A stretch of DNA of 25,499 nt, from the NCBI GenBank assembly GCA_900545135.1, contig UQXL01000029.1, positions 1-25,499 of the forward strand. Direction: 5' to 3'. The position numbers and the translations under genes were made by a program. Numbering within the stretch: the stretch's first letter is position 1; every line of letters starts with the position of its first letter. The notes under the pieces were generated by a model. That model was not told the DNA's origin. It did not search any database and saw only the letters and a list, made by a program, of their open reading frames with translations. This stretch comes from an uncultured Eubacteriales bacterium (GTDB lineage: Bacteria; Bacillota; Clostridia; Peptostreptococcales; Anaerovoracaceae). Positions 7,588-16,542 of the stretch are shown here, piece after piece.

Positions 7588-7641
7588 GTGTATTTGATCA
7601 AAACACAGGTATTCTAAAATTATTTGTGGTATTCTTATAAT
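7588..7641 (+). promoter_or_regulatory. Putative control region of the V-ATPase operon
   Basis: The 194-bp gap before the operon is AT-rich. A perfect 10-bp palindrome TTTGATCAAA (7593-7602) is flanked by GTGT (7588-7591) and ACAC (7603-7606), making a 19-bp operator-like site. A perfect TATAAT lies at 7636-7641 with no good -35 at 16-18 bp. An activator binding the palindrome could make up for the missing -35; this is inference. Confidence 0.4.
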
Positions 7642-7687
7642 AGGGGTAAATTTTTAATTGGATAAAATAACGTAAGGAGGGGATAAA

Positions 7688-8014
7688 TTGTTTACAGAAG
7701 AATTGAAACTTATTAAGGAGGCAGAGGAAAAAGCGGACGCAATGCGCCGTGACGCGAAGCTTTCAGCGAAAAAGCTCGTTGAAGAAACGGACGCCAAAGC
7801 CAATAAGATGGTAGACGACGCGTTTGCCGCTGAAAAAGAACAGTGCGACGCCCTTCTCAAAGACGGCAGAGAGATCGCTCAGAAGCTTTACGACGACGCT
7901 ATGAAAGAAGCTGAAAACTTCTGCGGAAGGATGGCTGCCCAGGCTTCGGAAAAGCAGGATGCAGCTGTAAAATTCATCGCGGAAAGGATAGTGGAATCAA
8001 GTGTCAATAGTTAA
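7688..8014 (+). CDS. V-type ATPase subunit H (peripheral stalk)
   Basis: A 108-residue, highly charged, nearly all alpha-helical coiled-coil protein (EAEEKADAMRRDAKLSAKKLVEETDAKANK...). As first gene of a V/A-ATPase operon just before subunit I, it matches subunit H (also called G, AhaH, or NtpF in Enterococcus), which pairs with subunit E to form the peripheral stalk. The TTG start follows AAGGAGGGG (7674-7682). Its end overlaps the next gene by 14 bp. The assignment rests on position, length and composition, since the family is poorly conserved. Confidence 0.8.
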   Translation: MFTEELKLIKEAEEKADAMRRDAKLSAKKLVEETDAKANKMVDDAFAAEKEQCDALLKDGREIAQKLYDDAMKEAENFCGRMAAQASEKQDAAVKFIAERIVESSVNS

Positions 8015-9971
8015 AATGCAGAAAGTTGCAGTAATAGGCCTTGATAAACAGAAAGAATCCATAATGGGAAAGCTTATGGACTTCGGAGCCGTGGAGCTGG
8101 TCGAGCAGAAAGATAAGCTGGCGGATGAGAACTTGAGCGGATTTGTCACTCTTGACGACAGCCGCGCGAAAGCCGCAGAGCTTGACGCGAAGCTCAATCA
8201 AGCCGAGTCGGTTCTTAGATTTCTTGAAAAGTATGATACTTCAAAGGAACCGCTTTTCAAGACGAGACGCTTGATGAAAGCTTCAGCCGTCAGAAATTTT
8301 GACAGAGTAAAGGCGGAGGAAGACATAAAAAGCGTTTTGGACCTTGAGGAAAAACTCAGGGAGACCAACGAAAAGATCAATAAGCTGGAACAAAAGGAGA
8401 TTCTGATTACACCGTGGATCAGATATGCGACGCCGCTGGAAATGATAAGGACCCCTAAGGCTGTCATCCATGAAGGCGTAGTTCCTGCCGCGGTGGACAT
8501 AACCAGACTTATGAAAGAGATTGAAGACTTTGGCGGAATAGTGGCTAAGCTGATAAATTCCGACAAAGACCTCAACTACCTGGCGTTTATATGCCTCATA
8601 AGTCAGGAAGAAGAAATCTTGGCTTTGTTGAAACAGAGAGGATTTACGGAGGTTTACTTTACGGGATTAAAGGGAACCGCCGCAGAAAACCTCAGTAGAA
8701 TCAAAAAAGAAAAAGAGGAGCTTGCTGCGGAAGCCAAGGCAATAGAGCAGGAAGCGGCTGAAAAGGCTTACCTCAGAAAGTCTGTGGAGAATTACTGTGA
8801 CGTAATCGCCATAGACGCAGACAAAGAAAAAATAAGGACGAAGCTGCTCAAAACAAAGACGACGTTCTATCTGGAGGGCTGGCTGCCTGAAAGTCTGGTG
8901 GGAAAAGCCTCCAGACTCCTGGAGCAGATGAACTGCTGCTATGAGTTCACACCGCCGAAAGAGGATGAAGAAGTCCCTGTACTTCTCGACAACAAGAACT
9001 TCTTTGTACCTTTTGAGGCGATCACGGAGATGTATTCCCTCCCTGCCTATAAAGGCTTTGACCCGACCAGCATATTCGCCCTGTTTTACGCCGTGTTCTT
9101 CGGCATGATGCTCAGCGACGCGGGATACGGCATAATAATGACGGTGGGATGCTTCGTCATATTGAAGAAATTCAGGCTTGAGGGCACCACCTGTAAGATG
9201 ATAAGGCTGTTCTTCTACTGCGGAATTTCGACCATATTCTGGGGAGCACTCTTCGGAGGATGGTTCGGAGACTTCATACAGGTTTTCGCAAGGACTGTCT
9301 TTGGAAAAGAGATCGAGATTGCACCTCTGTGGTTCAATCCGCTGGACGATCCGATGACGCTGCTGATATTCTCGCTGGCTCTCGGAATAATCCACATTTT
9401 CGTAGGAATGGGAATCAAGGCGTATATGCAGATAAAAGAGGGACATTGGTTCGACGCAGTGTGCGACGAGGGCTTCTGGTATTTCACCATACTCGGCCTC
9501 ATAGCATGGTTGGGAGGAAGCTTCGTATCACCGGCTCTTCCAAAGATAGGAATGTGGCTTACGATTATCGGAGCGGCAGGACTGCTGCTTACGGGAGGCA
9601 GGCATAACAAGGGCTTTGGAAAAATCACCGGCGGTCTGAGCAACTTATACAACATAACCAGTTATATGTCGGACATATTGTCCTATGCGAGACTTCTGGC
9701 CTTGGGACTTGCCACGGGAGTAATCGCCCAGGTAGTAAACACTCTCGGTTCGCTGTTCGGGGGAGGCATCGGCGGCGTAATCGCCCTGATCATAATATTC
9801 CTGCTGGGACACACCCTGAACCTGGCCATAAATGTTTTGGGAGCCTTTATACATTCCAGCAGACTGCAGTACGTGGAATTCTTCGGAAAATTTTATGAGG
9901 ATGGCGGAGAACCGTTTAATCCTTTCAGAAAGAAAACAAAATATATAAAGATAGAGCAAGAGGAGGAATAA
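8001..9971 (+). CDS. ntpI: V-type ATPase subunit I (membrane stator, subunit a)
   Basis: A 656-residue subunit that forms the cation half-channels beside the rotor ring and anchors the stator. About 335 N-terminal cytoplasmic residues contain coiled coils (SRIKKEKEELAAEAKAIEQEAAEKA). The C-terminal half has about eight membrane segments, beginning near FDPTSIFALFYAVFFGMMLSDAGYG. The essential membrane arginine is Arg564 in LSYARLLALGLATGVIAQ. GTG 8001 is supported by the GGAAAGGATAGTGGA purine run at 7981-7995 and gives a start (MSIVKMQKVAVIGL) typical of the family. Confidence 0.96.
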   Translation: MSIVKMQKVAVIGLDKQKESIMGKLMDFGAVELVEQKDKLADENLSGFVTLDDSRAKAAELDAKLNQAESVLRFLEKYDTSKEPLFKTRRLMKASAVRNFDRVKAEEDIKSVLDLEEKLRETNEKINKLEQKEILITPWIRYATPLEMIRTPKAVIHEGVVPAAVDITRLMKEIEDFGGIVAKLINSDKDLNYLAFICLISQEEEILALLKQRGFTEVYFTGLKGTAAENLSRIKKEKEELAAEAKAIEQEAAEKAYLRKSVENYCDVIAIDADKEKIRTKLLKTKTTFYLEGWLPESLVGKASRLLEQMNCCYEFTPPKEDEEVPVLLDNKNFFVPFEAITEMYSLPAYKGFDPTSIFALFYAVFFGMMLSDAGYGIIMTVGCFVILKKFRLEGTTCKMIRLFFYCGISTIFWGALFGGWFGDFIQVFARTVFGKEIEIAPLWFNPLDDPMTLLIFSLALGIIHIFVGMGIKAYMQIKEGHWFDAVCDEGFWYFTILGLIAWLGGSFVSPALPKIGMWLTIIGAAGLLLTGGRHNKGFGKITGGLSNLYNITSYMSDILSYARLLALGLATGVIAQVVNTLGSLFGGGIGGVIALIIIFLLGHTLNLAINVLGAFIHSSRLQYVEFFGKFYEDGGEPFNPFRKKTKYIKIEQEEE

Positions 9972-9974
9972 AAA

Positions 9975-10451
9975 ATGAATATGATAGACGGCAATACATT
10001 AGCTATCTTGGGAGCTGCCGTTGCAGCTTTAGCAGGTATAGGAAGCGCCATGGGCGTAGGCATAGCAGGTCAGGCAGCATCAGCTGTTGTGGCTGAGGAT
10101 CCTAAGAAATTCGGTAAGACGATCATTCTGCAGGCTCTGCCGGGAACGCAGGGTATCTACGGACTGATAATCTCCTTCCTCATAATGATTAAGATAGGAC
10201 TTCTGGGCGGAGAGATGATAGACCTGACGATGGCACAGGGCGCTTACTTCCTGGCCGCAGGTATACCTATCGGCCTGGTGGGAATATGGTCCGGTATAGC
10301 TCAGGGAAAAGCGGCCGCTGCTGCGCTCCAGCTTACCGCCAAGAGACCTGACCAGATGGTAAAGGGTATTATTTATACCGCCATGGTAGAGACATACGCC
10401 ATCTTCGCCCTGCTCGTATCGGTTCTTATCTGGCTGAGAATACCGGTTTAA
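9975..10451 (+). CDS. ntpK: V-type ATPase subunit K (rotor ring proteolipid, Na+-type residues)
   Basis: A 158-residue duplicated proteolipid with four membrane helices (two hairpins), forming the rotor ring. Key residues line up with the Na+ site of E. hirae NtpK (Leu61, Thr64, Gln65, Gln110, Glu139): Leu55, Thr58 and Gln59 in LPGTQG, Gln110 in SGIAQGKA, and Glu139 in AMVETYA. Only the second hairpin carries the carboxylate. This points to Na+ rather than H+ transport, though sequence alone does not prove it. AGGAGG lies 10 bp upstream. A hairpin CCGGT/ACCGG (10443-10458) has the stop codon in its loop and might protect the mRNA end of this abundant subunit. Confidence 0.96.
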   Translation: MNMIDGNTLAILGAAVAALAGIGSAMGVGIAGQAASAVVAEDPKKFGKTIILQALPGTQGIYGLIISFLIMIKIGLLGGEMIDLTMAQGAYFLAAGIPIGLVGIWSGIAQGKAAAAALQLTAKRPDQMVKGIIYTAMVETYAIFALLVSVLIWLRIPV

Positions 10452-10475
10452 AGACCGGCTCGGAGGTGAGAGCAA

Positions 10476-11066
10476 ATGAGTATAGAAAAGATCACGTCGG
10501 CGATCATAGACGAAGCTCAGACTGAATGTGAGCAGATAATGAACGCCGCCAAGGCCAAGAGCCGCGGCTCTATAAAGACTCTGGAAGAGAGGATAGTTAT
10601 AGAGACGGACGTGGCCGTAAAAGCTGCGGAAGAAGAGCGGGAAAAGATCATCAGCCGCCGCAGGTCGGTGGCCGATATAGACAGCAAGAAGATAATACTG
10701 AGAAAGAAGCAGGAACTCATAAGAGAGTGCTTCGCTCAGGCGATAGATTACATCGTTTCCATGGAAGAGGACAGATATGTAAGCTTTCTCGCCGCTGCTG
10801 GAAAAGGTTCCGGCCTCAAGGAGGGCATGCTCATCTTCAACGAAAAGGAAAGAAAGTCCATAGGACAGAAAGTGGTGGACGCTCTGAACAGAGAAGTTGA
10901 TGGGGGAAATTATGTGCTGTCCGATGAGACGCGGAATCTGAAAGGTGGCTACATGCTTCAGAAAGGTCAGGTTTACATCAACAATTCGGTGGAAGCCATG
11001 GTCGAAGACAAGAGCCGCGAACTTACGGGAGACGTGGCAGGCATACTGTTCCCGGCGGAAGAGTAG
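10476..11066 (+). CDS. ntpE: V-type ATPase subunit E (peripheral stalk)
   Basis: A 196-residue soluble protein. The N-terminal half is a long charged helix (IIDEAQTECEQIMNAAKAKSRGSIKTLEERI). The C-terminal globular domain has GGYMLQKGQVYINNSVEAMVEDKSRELTGDVAGILF, the typical end of subunit E that binds the catalytic head. GGAGGTGAG (10462-10470) precedes ATG. It partners with subunit H. Confidence 0.93.
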   Translation: MSIEKITSAIIDEAQTECEQIMNAAKAKSRGSIKTLEERIVIETDVAVKAAEEEREKIISRRRSVADIDSKKIILRKKQELIRECFAQAIDYIVSMEEDRYVSFLAAAGKGSGLKEGMLIFNEKERKSIGQKVVDALNREVDGGNYVLSDETRNLKGGYMLQKGQVYINNSVEAMVEDKSRELTGDVAGILFPAEE

Positions 11067-11114
11067 CCGACATGTACTTTATGCCGCTTCAAAGGCGGCG
11101 GAATGGAGATTTTT

Positions 11115-12122
11115 ATGAGTAAAAACAGAGAAGACTCATATATATTCTGCGATTCTCTTATAAGGGCGAGCGAGAGGTCATTCCTCACGGAACCACAGCT
11201 TATCAGAGCCGCTGAAGCCGATGATTTCAAAGCTTCCATGGCTGTGCTGAACGAGTATAATTACGGAGACGGCAGAAAGCTTGAAAATCCGAGAGATTTC
11301 GTAAGGCTGCTGGCCGACGAGGAAAAAAACGCTTTCGACATGGTGTTCTCGGCTCTGCCGGACGAAAAGGAGCTGGCACTGCTCAAATATCCCAAGGACT
11401 ACCACAACGCCAAGGCTGCTTTAAAGGCTGAATTCCTAGGCACAGACCCTTTGAAATACATGACGGACGGAGGAAGATTCGAGCCTGAGGCCCTGGCTGC
11501 GATGATCAGGGAGAGAAACTTTATGTTCTTTTCTCCGGATATGAAAGAAGCCGTAAGTCGTGCGGCCGAGCTCTTCGGCAAGGGCAGGGACCCGCAGGAA
11601 ATAGACATAATTCTGGATAAGGCCTGTTACGAGGAAATGCTCAAAGCGGCGGAAGAAGTGGAAAACGAATTCCTCATCGGTTACGTCCGCCTGCTCATAG
11701 ACATCCTCAATGTGATAACTTTCGTAAGGCTGAGGCAGATAAAGAAGCCGTGGACCTTCTTTCAGAAAGTATTTCTTGAGGGCGGCAGTATAGCGGAAAA
11801 CTTGTTTATAGGCGGATACGAAGAAAGCTATCATCAGCTTGCCGAGAAATTCGCCCCTTACGGTTTCAGAGAAATCTTTGAAAAGGGAGCTGCAAGGGCC
11901 AAATCCACCGGGTCCTACTCTCTGCTTGAGAAGCTGTGCGACAACAAGAGAATGGAATATATAAGAGATGCAAAATACGTTTCTTTCGGGCTGGAACCGG
12001 CGGCGGCTTTCCTGATCGCCAAAGAAAGCGAGAGCAAGAATCTCAGAATGATTCTGACAGGAAAGATAGCCGGCACATCTAAAGAAGTTATTTTAGAAAG
12101 GTTGAGGAAAACTTATGTATAG
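11115..12122 (+). CDS. ntpC: V-type ATPase subunit C (rotor-ring to central-stalk adapter)
   Basis: A 335-residue, mostly helical protein of the V/A-ATPase C/d family, which links the proteolipid ring to the central stalk. Family-like segments are YIFCDSLIRASERSFLT, AAKAxL-type LKYPKDYHNAKAALKAEF and the C-terminal PAAAFLIAKESESKNLRMILTGKIAG (common end: E.xN.R.I..GK..G). ATG 11115 is preferred because GGAG (11105-11108) is 6 bp upstream; an in-frame ATG at 11103 would add four residues. A small hairpin GCCGC/GCGGC (11083-11099) lies in the gap after subunit E. Confidence 0.93.
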   Translation: MSKNREDSYIFCDSLIRASERSFLTEPQLIRAAEADDFKASMAVLNEYNYGDGRKLENPRDFVRLLADEEKNAFDMVFSALPDEKELALLKYPKDYHNAKAALKAEFLGTDPLKYMTDGGRFEPEALAAMIRERNFMFFSPDMKEAVSRAAELFGKGRDPQEIDIILDKACYEEMLKAAEEVENEFLIGYVRLLIDILNVITFVRLRQIKKPWTFFQKVFLEGGSIAENLFIGGYEESYHQLAEKFAPYGFREIFEKGAARAKSTGSYSLLEKLCDNKRMEYIRDAKYVSFGLEPAAAFLIAKESESKNLRMILTGKIAGTSKEVILERLRKTYV

Positions 12123-12438
12123 GATAGGAGTTATTGGAGACAGAGAAAGCGTTCTGGGCTTCAAGGCTGTCGGCCTGGAAGTTTTCCCCTGCGACAGCCA
12201 GCAAGAAGCGAAAAAAACGTTTAAAAACATAGCAGAAGACAACTTCGCCATCATCTATGTGACAGAAGCCTTTTACAAGGGAATGGCGGCTGAGGTTGCC
12301 GAATACACAGACAAGAGACTTCCCGCTGTCATACCGATACCGGATAAGGACGGTTCCCTGGGCATTGGCATCGAGAGCGTCAAGAAAGCTGTGGAACGTG
12401 CTGTAGGCGCGGACATCCTGTTTGGAGGTGACAAATAA
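12115..12438 (+). CDS. ntpF: V-type ATPase subunit F (central stalk)
   Basis: A 107-residue small alpha/beta protein beginning YRIGVIGDRESVLGFKAVGLEVFP, the hallmark of subunit F (NtpG in Enterococcus), which binds subunit D in the rotating shaft. IPIPDKDGSLGIGIESVKKAVERAVG closes the domain. It overlaps subunit C by 8 bp; GAGGAAA just before ATG serves as ribosome site. Confidence 0.94.
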   Translation: MYRIGVIGDRESVLGFKAVGLEVFPCDSQQEAKKTFKNIAEDNFAIIYVTEAFYKGMAAEVAEYTDKRLPAVIPIPDKDGSLGIGIESVKKAVERAVGADILFGGDK

Positions 12439-12440
12439 TA

Positions 12441-14219
12441 ATGAGTCAAGGTAAAGTAGTTAAAGTATCAGGTCCTCTGGTCATAGCCTCTGGAATGGAA
12501 GAGGCCAACATGTACGACGTTGTTCACGTCGGTGAGCAGGGCCTGATAGGTGAAATAATAGAAATGAGAGGAGACAAGGCCTCTATTCAGGTTTACGAGG
12601 AAACGGCAGGCATAGGGCCGGGCGTTCCCGTAGTTACGACCGGCGCACCTCTTTCTGTAGAGCTGGGCCCGGGACTTATCGAAACCATGTACGACGGTAT
12701 CCAGAGACCTCTGGAGGAAATGTACAAGGCGGCCGGAGCCAACATCACAAGAGGCGTAAAGGTTCCCTCCCTTTCCAGAGAAAAGAAGTGGGACTTTGTT
12801 CCTAAGGTAAAGGCAGGAGATGAGGTCGAAGCCGGGGACATAATCGGAACCGTGCAGGAGACCGTTCTCGTAGAGCAGAGGATCATGGTGCCTTACGGCG
12901 TGGCCGGAAAGGTGGAATCCATAGAATCAGGACAGTTCACCGTGGATCAGACCGTCTGCACGGTCCGCACGGCTGACGGACAGCTAAAAGAGCTTTCCAT
13001 GATGCAGAAATGGCCTGTAAGAAAAGGCAGACCGTACAAGGAAAAGCTGGTTCCCGAGATGCCGCTCATCACAGGTCAGCGCGTAATAGATACCCTTTTC
13101 CCTATAGCCAAGGGCGGCGTTGCCGCGGTTCCGGGACCTTTCGGCTCCGGAAAGACCGTTGTTCAGCACCAGCTGGCCAAGTGGGCCGACGCTGAGATCG
13201 TAGTATACATCGGCTGCGGCGAGCGCGGAAATGAGATGACCGATGTACTGATGGAATTTCCTGAGCTGAAAGACCCTAACACCGGAGAATCCATCATGAA
13301 GAGGACGGTGCTCATAGCCAACACCTCCGATATGCCGGTAGCTGCCCGTGAAGCTTCGATTTATACAGGAATAACCATAGCCGAGTATTTCAGAGACATG
13401 GGATATTCGGTAGCCATAATGGCCGACTCCACGTCAAGATGGGCCGAGGCTCTCCGTGAGATGTCGGGACGTCTCGAAGAGATGCCGGGCGAAGAGGGCT
13501 ATCCGGCTTACCTGGCTTCCAGACTTGCTCAGTTCTATGAGAGAGCCGGAAGAACCATTTCCCTCGGAAAAGAGGGAAGGCTGGGCGCGCTGTCTGCAAT
13601 AGGCGCCGTTTCGCCTCCTGGAGGAGATATTTCCGAGCCTGTATCCCAGGCAACTTTGAGAATAGTCAAGGTATTCTGGTGCCTCGACTCGTCGCTGGCG
13701 TACAAGAGACACTTCCCGGCCATAAACTGGCTGCAGAGCTATTCCCTCTATGTAGACAGACTGGAGGAATGGTACGCTGAAAACGTCAACAAGGAATTCC
13801 CTAAGCTGAGAGCGCAGACTATCCATCTGCTCCAGGAAGAGTCAGAACTCAACGAGGTGGTTCAGCTGGTCGGCGTAGACGGACTTTCACCGGAGGACAG
13901 ACTGAAGCTGGAAGTAGCCAAGTCCATTCGCGAGGACTATCTGCACCAGAACGCTTTCCACGAGGTGGACACTTACACATCTCTCAACAAGCAGTATAAG
14001 CTGCTGAAGCTGATATTGACTTTCCACAGGCTGGCCAGGGAAGCAGTGGCCAAAGGCGCGGCTTTCGGAAAGCTGCTGGCGCTTCCTGAGAGAGAGACCA
14101 TAGGACGTTTCAAATATGTAGAAGAAAAAGATGTGGATGCGACGTTTGACAGCATCATGGATGAAATGAAGAAAAGCATTTCTGCACTGACGGCGAAGGA
14201 GGAAGAAGACGATGATTAA
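12441..14219 (+). CDS. ntpA: V-type ATPase catalytic subunit A
   Basis: A 592-residue catalytic ATPase subunit. It has the N-terminal beta-barrel (KVVKVSGPLVIASGMEEANMYDVVHVG), the A-type non-homologous insert (about 110-190), Walker A GPFGSGKT (232-239), catalytic Glu261 in GCGERGNEM, and SRWAEALREMSGRLEEMPGEEGYPAYL in the nucleotide domain. GGAGGTGA precedes ATG 12441. The three C-terminal acid-rich residues run into the start of subunit B (8-bp overlap). Confidence 0.98.
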   Translation: MSQGKVVKVSGPLVIASGMEEANMYDVVHVGEQGLIGEIIEMRGDKASIQVYEETAGIGPGVPVVTTGAPLSVELGPGLIETMYDGIQRPLEEMYKAAGANITRGVKVPSLSREKKWDFVPKVKAGDEVEAGDIIGTVQETVLVEQRIMVPYGVAGKVESIESGQFTVDQTVCTVRTADGQLKELSMMQKWPVRKGRPYKEKLVPEMPLITGQRVIDTLFPIAKGGVAAVPGPFGSGKTVVQHQLAKWADAEIVVYIGCGERGNEMTDVLMEFPELKDPNTGESIMKRTVLIANTSDMPVAAREASIYTGITIAEYFRDMGYSVAIMADSTSRWAEALREMSGRLEEMPGEEGYPAYLASRLAQFYERAGRTISLGKEGRLGALSAIGAVSPPGGDISEPVSQATLRIVKVFWCLDSSLAYKRHFPAINWLQSYSLYVDRLEEWYAENVNKEFPKLRAQTIHLLQEESELNEVVQLVGVDGLSPEDRLKLEVAKSIREDYLHQNAFHEVDTYTSLNKQYKLLKLILTFHRLAREAVAKGAAFGKLLALPERETIGRFKYVEEKDVDATFDSIMDEMKKSISALTAKEEEDDD

Positions 14220-15582
14220 GGAATACAAAACAATAAGCGAAGTTGTCGGCCCTCTTATGCTGGTAAAGAACGTTGAAAACGTGACTTATGACGAGCTGGG
14301 AGAAATTCGGCTTCCAAACGGAGAAAAGAGGCTGTGCAAAGTTCTCGAGGTCAACGGCTCGGACGCCATGGTTCAGCTCTTTGAGAGCTCGACAGGCATT
14401 AACCTTAAGGAAAGCACGGTCAAATTCCTCGGCAGAGGAACTGAGCTGGCCGTGTCCCCTGATATTTTAGGAAGAGTTTTCGACGGCATGGGACGTCCAA
14501 AGGACGGAGGCCCTGAGATAATTGCAGAAAAGAGGATGGACATAAATGGCCTGCCTATGAACCCGGCGGCCCGTGACTATCCGTCGGAATTCATACAGAC
14601 AGGCGTATCGGCGATAGACGGTCTGAACACTCTGGTAAGAGGACAGAAGCTGCCTATATTCTCAGCTTCCGGTCTGCCTCACGCGGATTTGGCCGCCCAG
14701 ATAGCCCGTCAGGCCAAGGTAAGAGGCAACGAGGGAAACTTCGCCGTAGTATTTGCCGCCATAGGTATAACCCACGAAGAAGCCGAATTTTTCGCTTCGG
14801 ATTTCAGAAGAACGGGAGCCATAGACAGAACAGTCCTCTTCATGAATCTGGCCAACGACCCTGCGGTAGAGCGTATCGCGACGCCGCGTATGGCGCTGAC
14901 CGCCGCCGAATATCTGGCTTTCGACCTGGGTATGCACGTGCTGGTAATTCTGACCGACATCACTAACTACGCCGAGGCTCTCCGCGAAGTTTCCGCGGCG
15001 AGAAAAGAGGTTCCGGGCAGAAGAGGCTATCCGGGATACCTTTATACAGACCTTGCGACGATGTATGAGAGAGCCGGACGTAAGAAAGGCTACGACGGTT
15101 CGATTACCATGATACCTATCCTGACCATGCCGGAGGAGGATAAGACACATCCTATCCCTGACCTGACAGGATACATCACCGAGGGACAGATAATATTGTC
15201 CAGAGAGCTCTACAGAAAAGGCATACAGCCGCCTATTGATGTTCTGCCGTCCCTTTCCCGTCTGAAAGACAAGGGAATCGGAAAGGGCAAGACGAGAGAG
15301 GATCACGCAGATACAATGAATCAGCTCTTTTCGGCTTACGCCAAGGGCAAGGAAGCTCTCGAACTGGTTACCATACTGGGCGAAGCGGCTTTGACGGAGA
15401 CCGACCTCAAATATGCACAGTTCTCGCAGGCCTTTGAAAAACAGTACGTTTCCCAGGGCTACGATACGGACAGAACTATCGAGGAGACTCTTAACATCGG
15501 CTGGAAGCTCTTGGAGCTGCTGCCTAAGAGCGAACTGAAGCGTATCAAGGACGAGTATATAGAAAAATATCTGGGCAAATAG
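14212..15582 (+). CDS. ntpB: V-type ATPase regulatory subunit B
   Basis: A 456-residue non-catalytic partner of subunit A in the A3B3 head. It lacks a Walker A lysine motif: the equivalent loop reads FSASGLPHADLAAQIARQ. Conserved family segments include PSEFIQTGVSAIDGLNTLVRGQKLPIFS, SAARKEVPGRRGYPGYLYTDLATMYERAG and PPIDVLPSLSRLKDKGIG. AGGAGGAAG at the end of ntpA is the ribosome site, so A and B are translationally coupled, fitting equal stoichiometry. Confidence 0.98.
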   Translation: MIKEYKTISEVVGPLMLVKNVENVTYDELGEIRLPNGEKRLCKVLEVNGSDAMVQLFESSTGINLKESTVKFLGRGTELAVSPDILGRVFDGMGRPKDGGPEIIAEKRMDINGLPMNPAARDYPSEFIQTGVSAIDGLNTLVRGQKLPIFSASGLPHADLAAQIARQAKVRGNEGNFAVVFAAIGITHEEAEFFASDFRRTGAIDRTVLFMNLANDPAVERIATPRMALTAAEYLAFDLGMHVLVILTDITNYAEALREVSAARKEVPGRRGYPGYLYTDLATMYERAGRKKGYDGSITMIPILTMPEEDKTHPIPDLTGYITEGQIILSRELYRKGIQPPIDVLPSLSRLKDKGIGKGKTREDHADTMNQLFSAYAKGKEALELVTILGEAALTETDLKYAQFSQAFEKQYVSQGYDTDRTIEETLNIGWKLLELLPKSELKRIKDEYIEKYLGK

Positions 15583-15629
15583 ATGCACGGCTTGTGAATT
15601 TTCGCAAGAGAAAATCGTTAGGAGATATT

Positions 15630-16307
15630 ATGGAAAGATTAAATGTAAATCCTACCAGAATGATGCTTACGACCTTGAAAAAACGGCTGGTCACTGCCAG
15701 ACGCGGACATAAGCTGATGAAAGATAAGAGGGATCAGCTGATGAAAGGCTTTCTCGAGCTGGCGCGTGAAAACAAGCGGCTGCGTGAAGAGGTGGAAGCT
15801 GCTCTTGCCAAGGTGTACGAGAGCTTTTCCGTCGCCAGCGCCGTCATGAGTCAGGAAGTTCTTGAAGAAGCGCTGATGTTCCCAAAACAGGGCGTAGAGC
15901 TGACGGTGGGAGGAAAGAACGTGATGAGTGTGGACGTTCCTCAGTTCAGCTTTGAAACCACTGCCGCCGATTCTTCCGACATATATCCATACGGCTTTGC
16001 CAGCACATCGGGAGAACTGGACGCGGCCATCGCCGGTCTGGCTGAGATACTTCCGGCGATGCTGGATCTGGCGGCCAAGGAAAAGGAAGCCGCCATGCTG
16101 GCAGCGGAGCTGGAAAAGACCCGCCGCCGCGTAAATGCCCTTGAATACGTCAAGATTCCGCAGCTGGAAATGACCATAAAATATATAGTCATGAAGCTTG
16201 ACGAAAACGAGAGAGGCAATCAGACAAGGCTTATGAAGGTCAAAGACATGATTCTGAAAGAATCCATCGAGGAAAAACGCGAGCGCACGAGAGAGGCTTG
16301 CGGTTAA
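15630..16307 (+). CDS. ntpD: V-type ATPase subunit D (central rotor shaft)
   Basis: A 225-residue long coiled-coil protein starting MERLNVNPTRMMLTTLKKRLVTARRGHKLMKDKRDQLM, the family's typical start, and ending in the second arm TRRRVNALEYVKIPQLEMTIKYIVMKLDENER. It turns inside the A3B3 head. ATG 15630, 5 bp after GGAG (15621-15624), was preferred to GTG 15594, which would add 12 residues not seen in the family. Its last bases, AGGCTTGCGGT (16294-16304), recur at 16331-16341. Confidence 0.95.
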   Translation: MERLNVNPTRMMLTTLKKRLVTARRGHKLMKDKRDQLMKGFLELARENKRLREEVEAALAKVYESFSVASAVMSQEVLEEALMFPKQGVELTVGGKNVMSVDVPQFSFETTAADSSDIYPYGFASTSGELDAAIAGLAEILPAMLDLAAKEKEAAMLAAELEKTRRRVNALEYVKIPQLEMTIKYIVMKLDENERGNQTRLMKVKDMILKESIEEKRERTREACG

Positions 16308-16355
16308 AACAAAATTCGGGCTGCGGATTCAGGCTTGCGGTGCTGCAGACGCAAG
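16294..16355 (+). repeat. Echo of the subunit D 3' end
   Basis: The 11-mer AGGCTTGCGGT at the end of ntpD (16294-16304) recurs 37 bp later (16331-16341). The second copy forms a 6-bp stem CTTGCG (16334-16339) / CGCAAG (16350-16355). Confidence 0.6.
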
Positions 16356-16374
16356 GACACAGCCCAAAGCAGGA

Positions 16375-16400
16375 AGCAGGCTCTTCGGAGCCTGCTTTTT
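16375..16400 (+). terminator. Terminator of the V-ATPase operon
   Basis: A perfect 9-bp stem AGCAGGCTC / GAGCCTGCT (16375-16383, 16388-16396) has a TTCG tetraloop and a following T tract. A weaker hairpin AAACAG-agc-CTGTTT with six T (16462-16479) lies downstream and may be a second stop. Confidence 0.9.
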
Positions 16401-16542
16401 CTGGTCTTGCGCACCATGGGCGCACTCAAACGGATCCTGCGTTTTCTTTTAAACTCCGCTCAAACAGAGCCTGTTTTTTCTGCCAAACGCTGCTTTTAAA
16501 AAATCTGCTGCTGTGGTAAAATATCAAAAAGGAGATAGCGAT

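Noticed and set aside
14662..15588. A 308-codon minus-strand frame under the subunit B gene
   Set aside because: Shadow of the conserved NtpB coding sequence.
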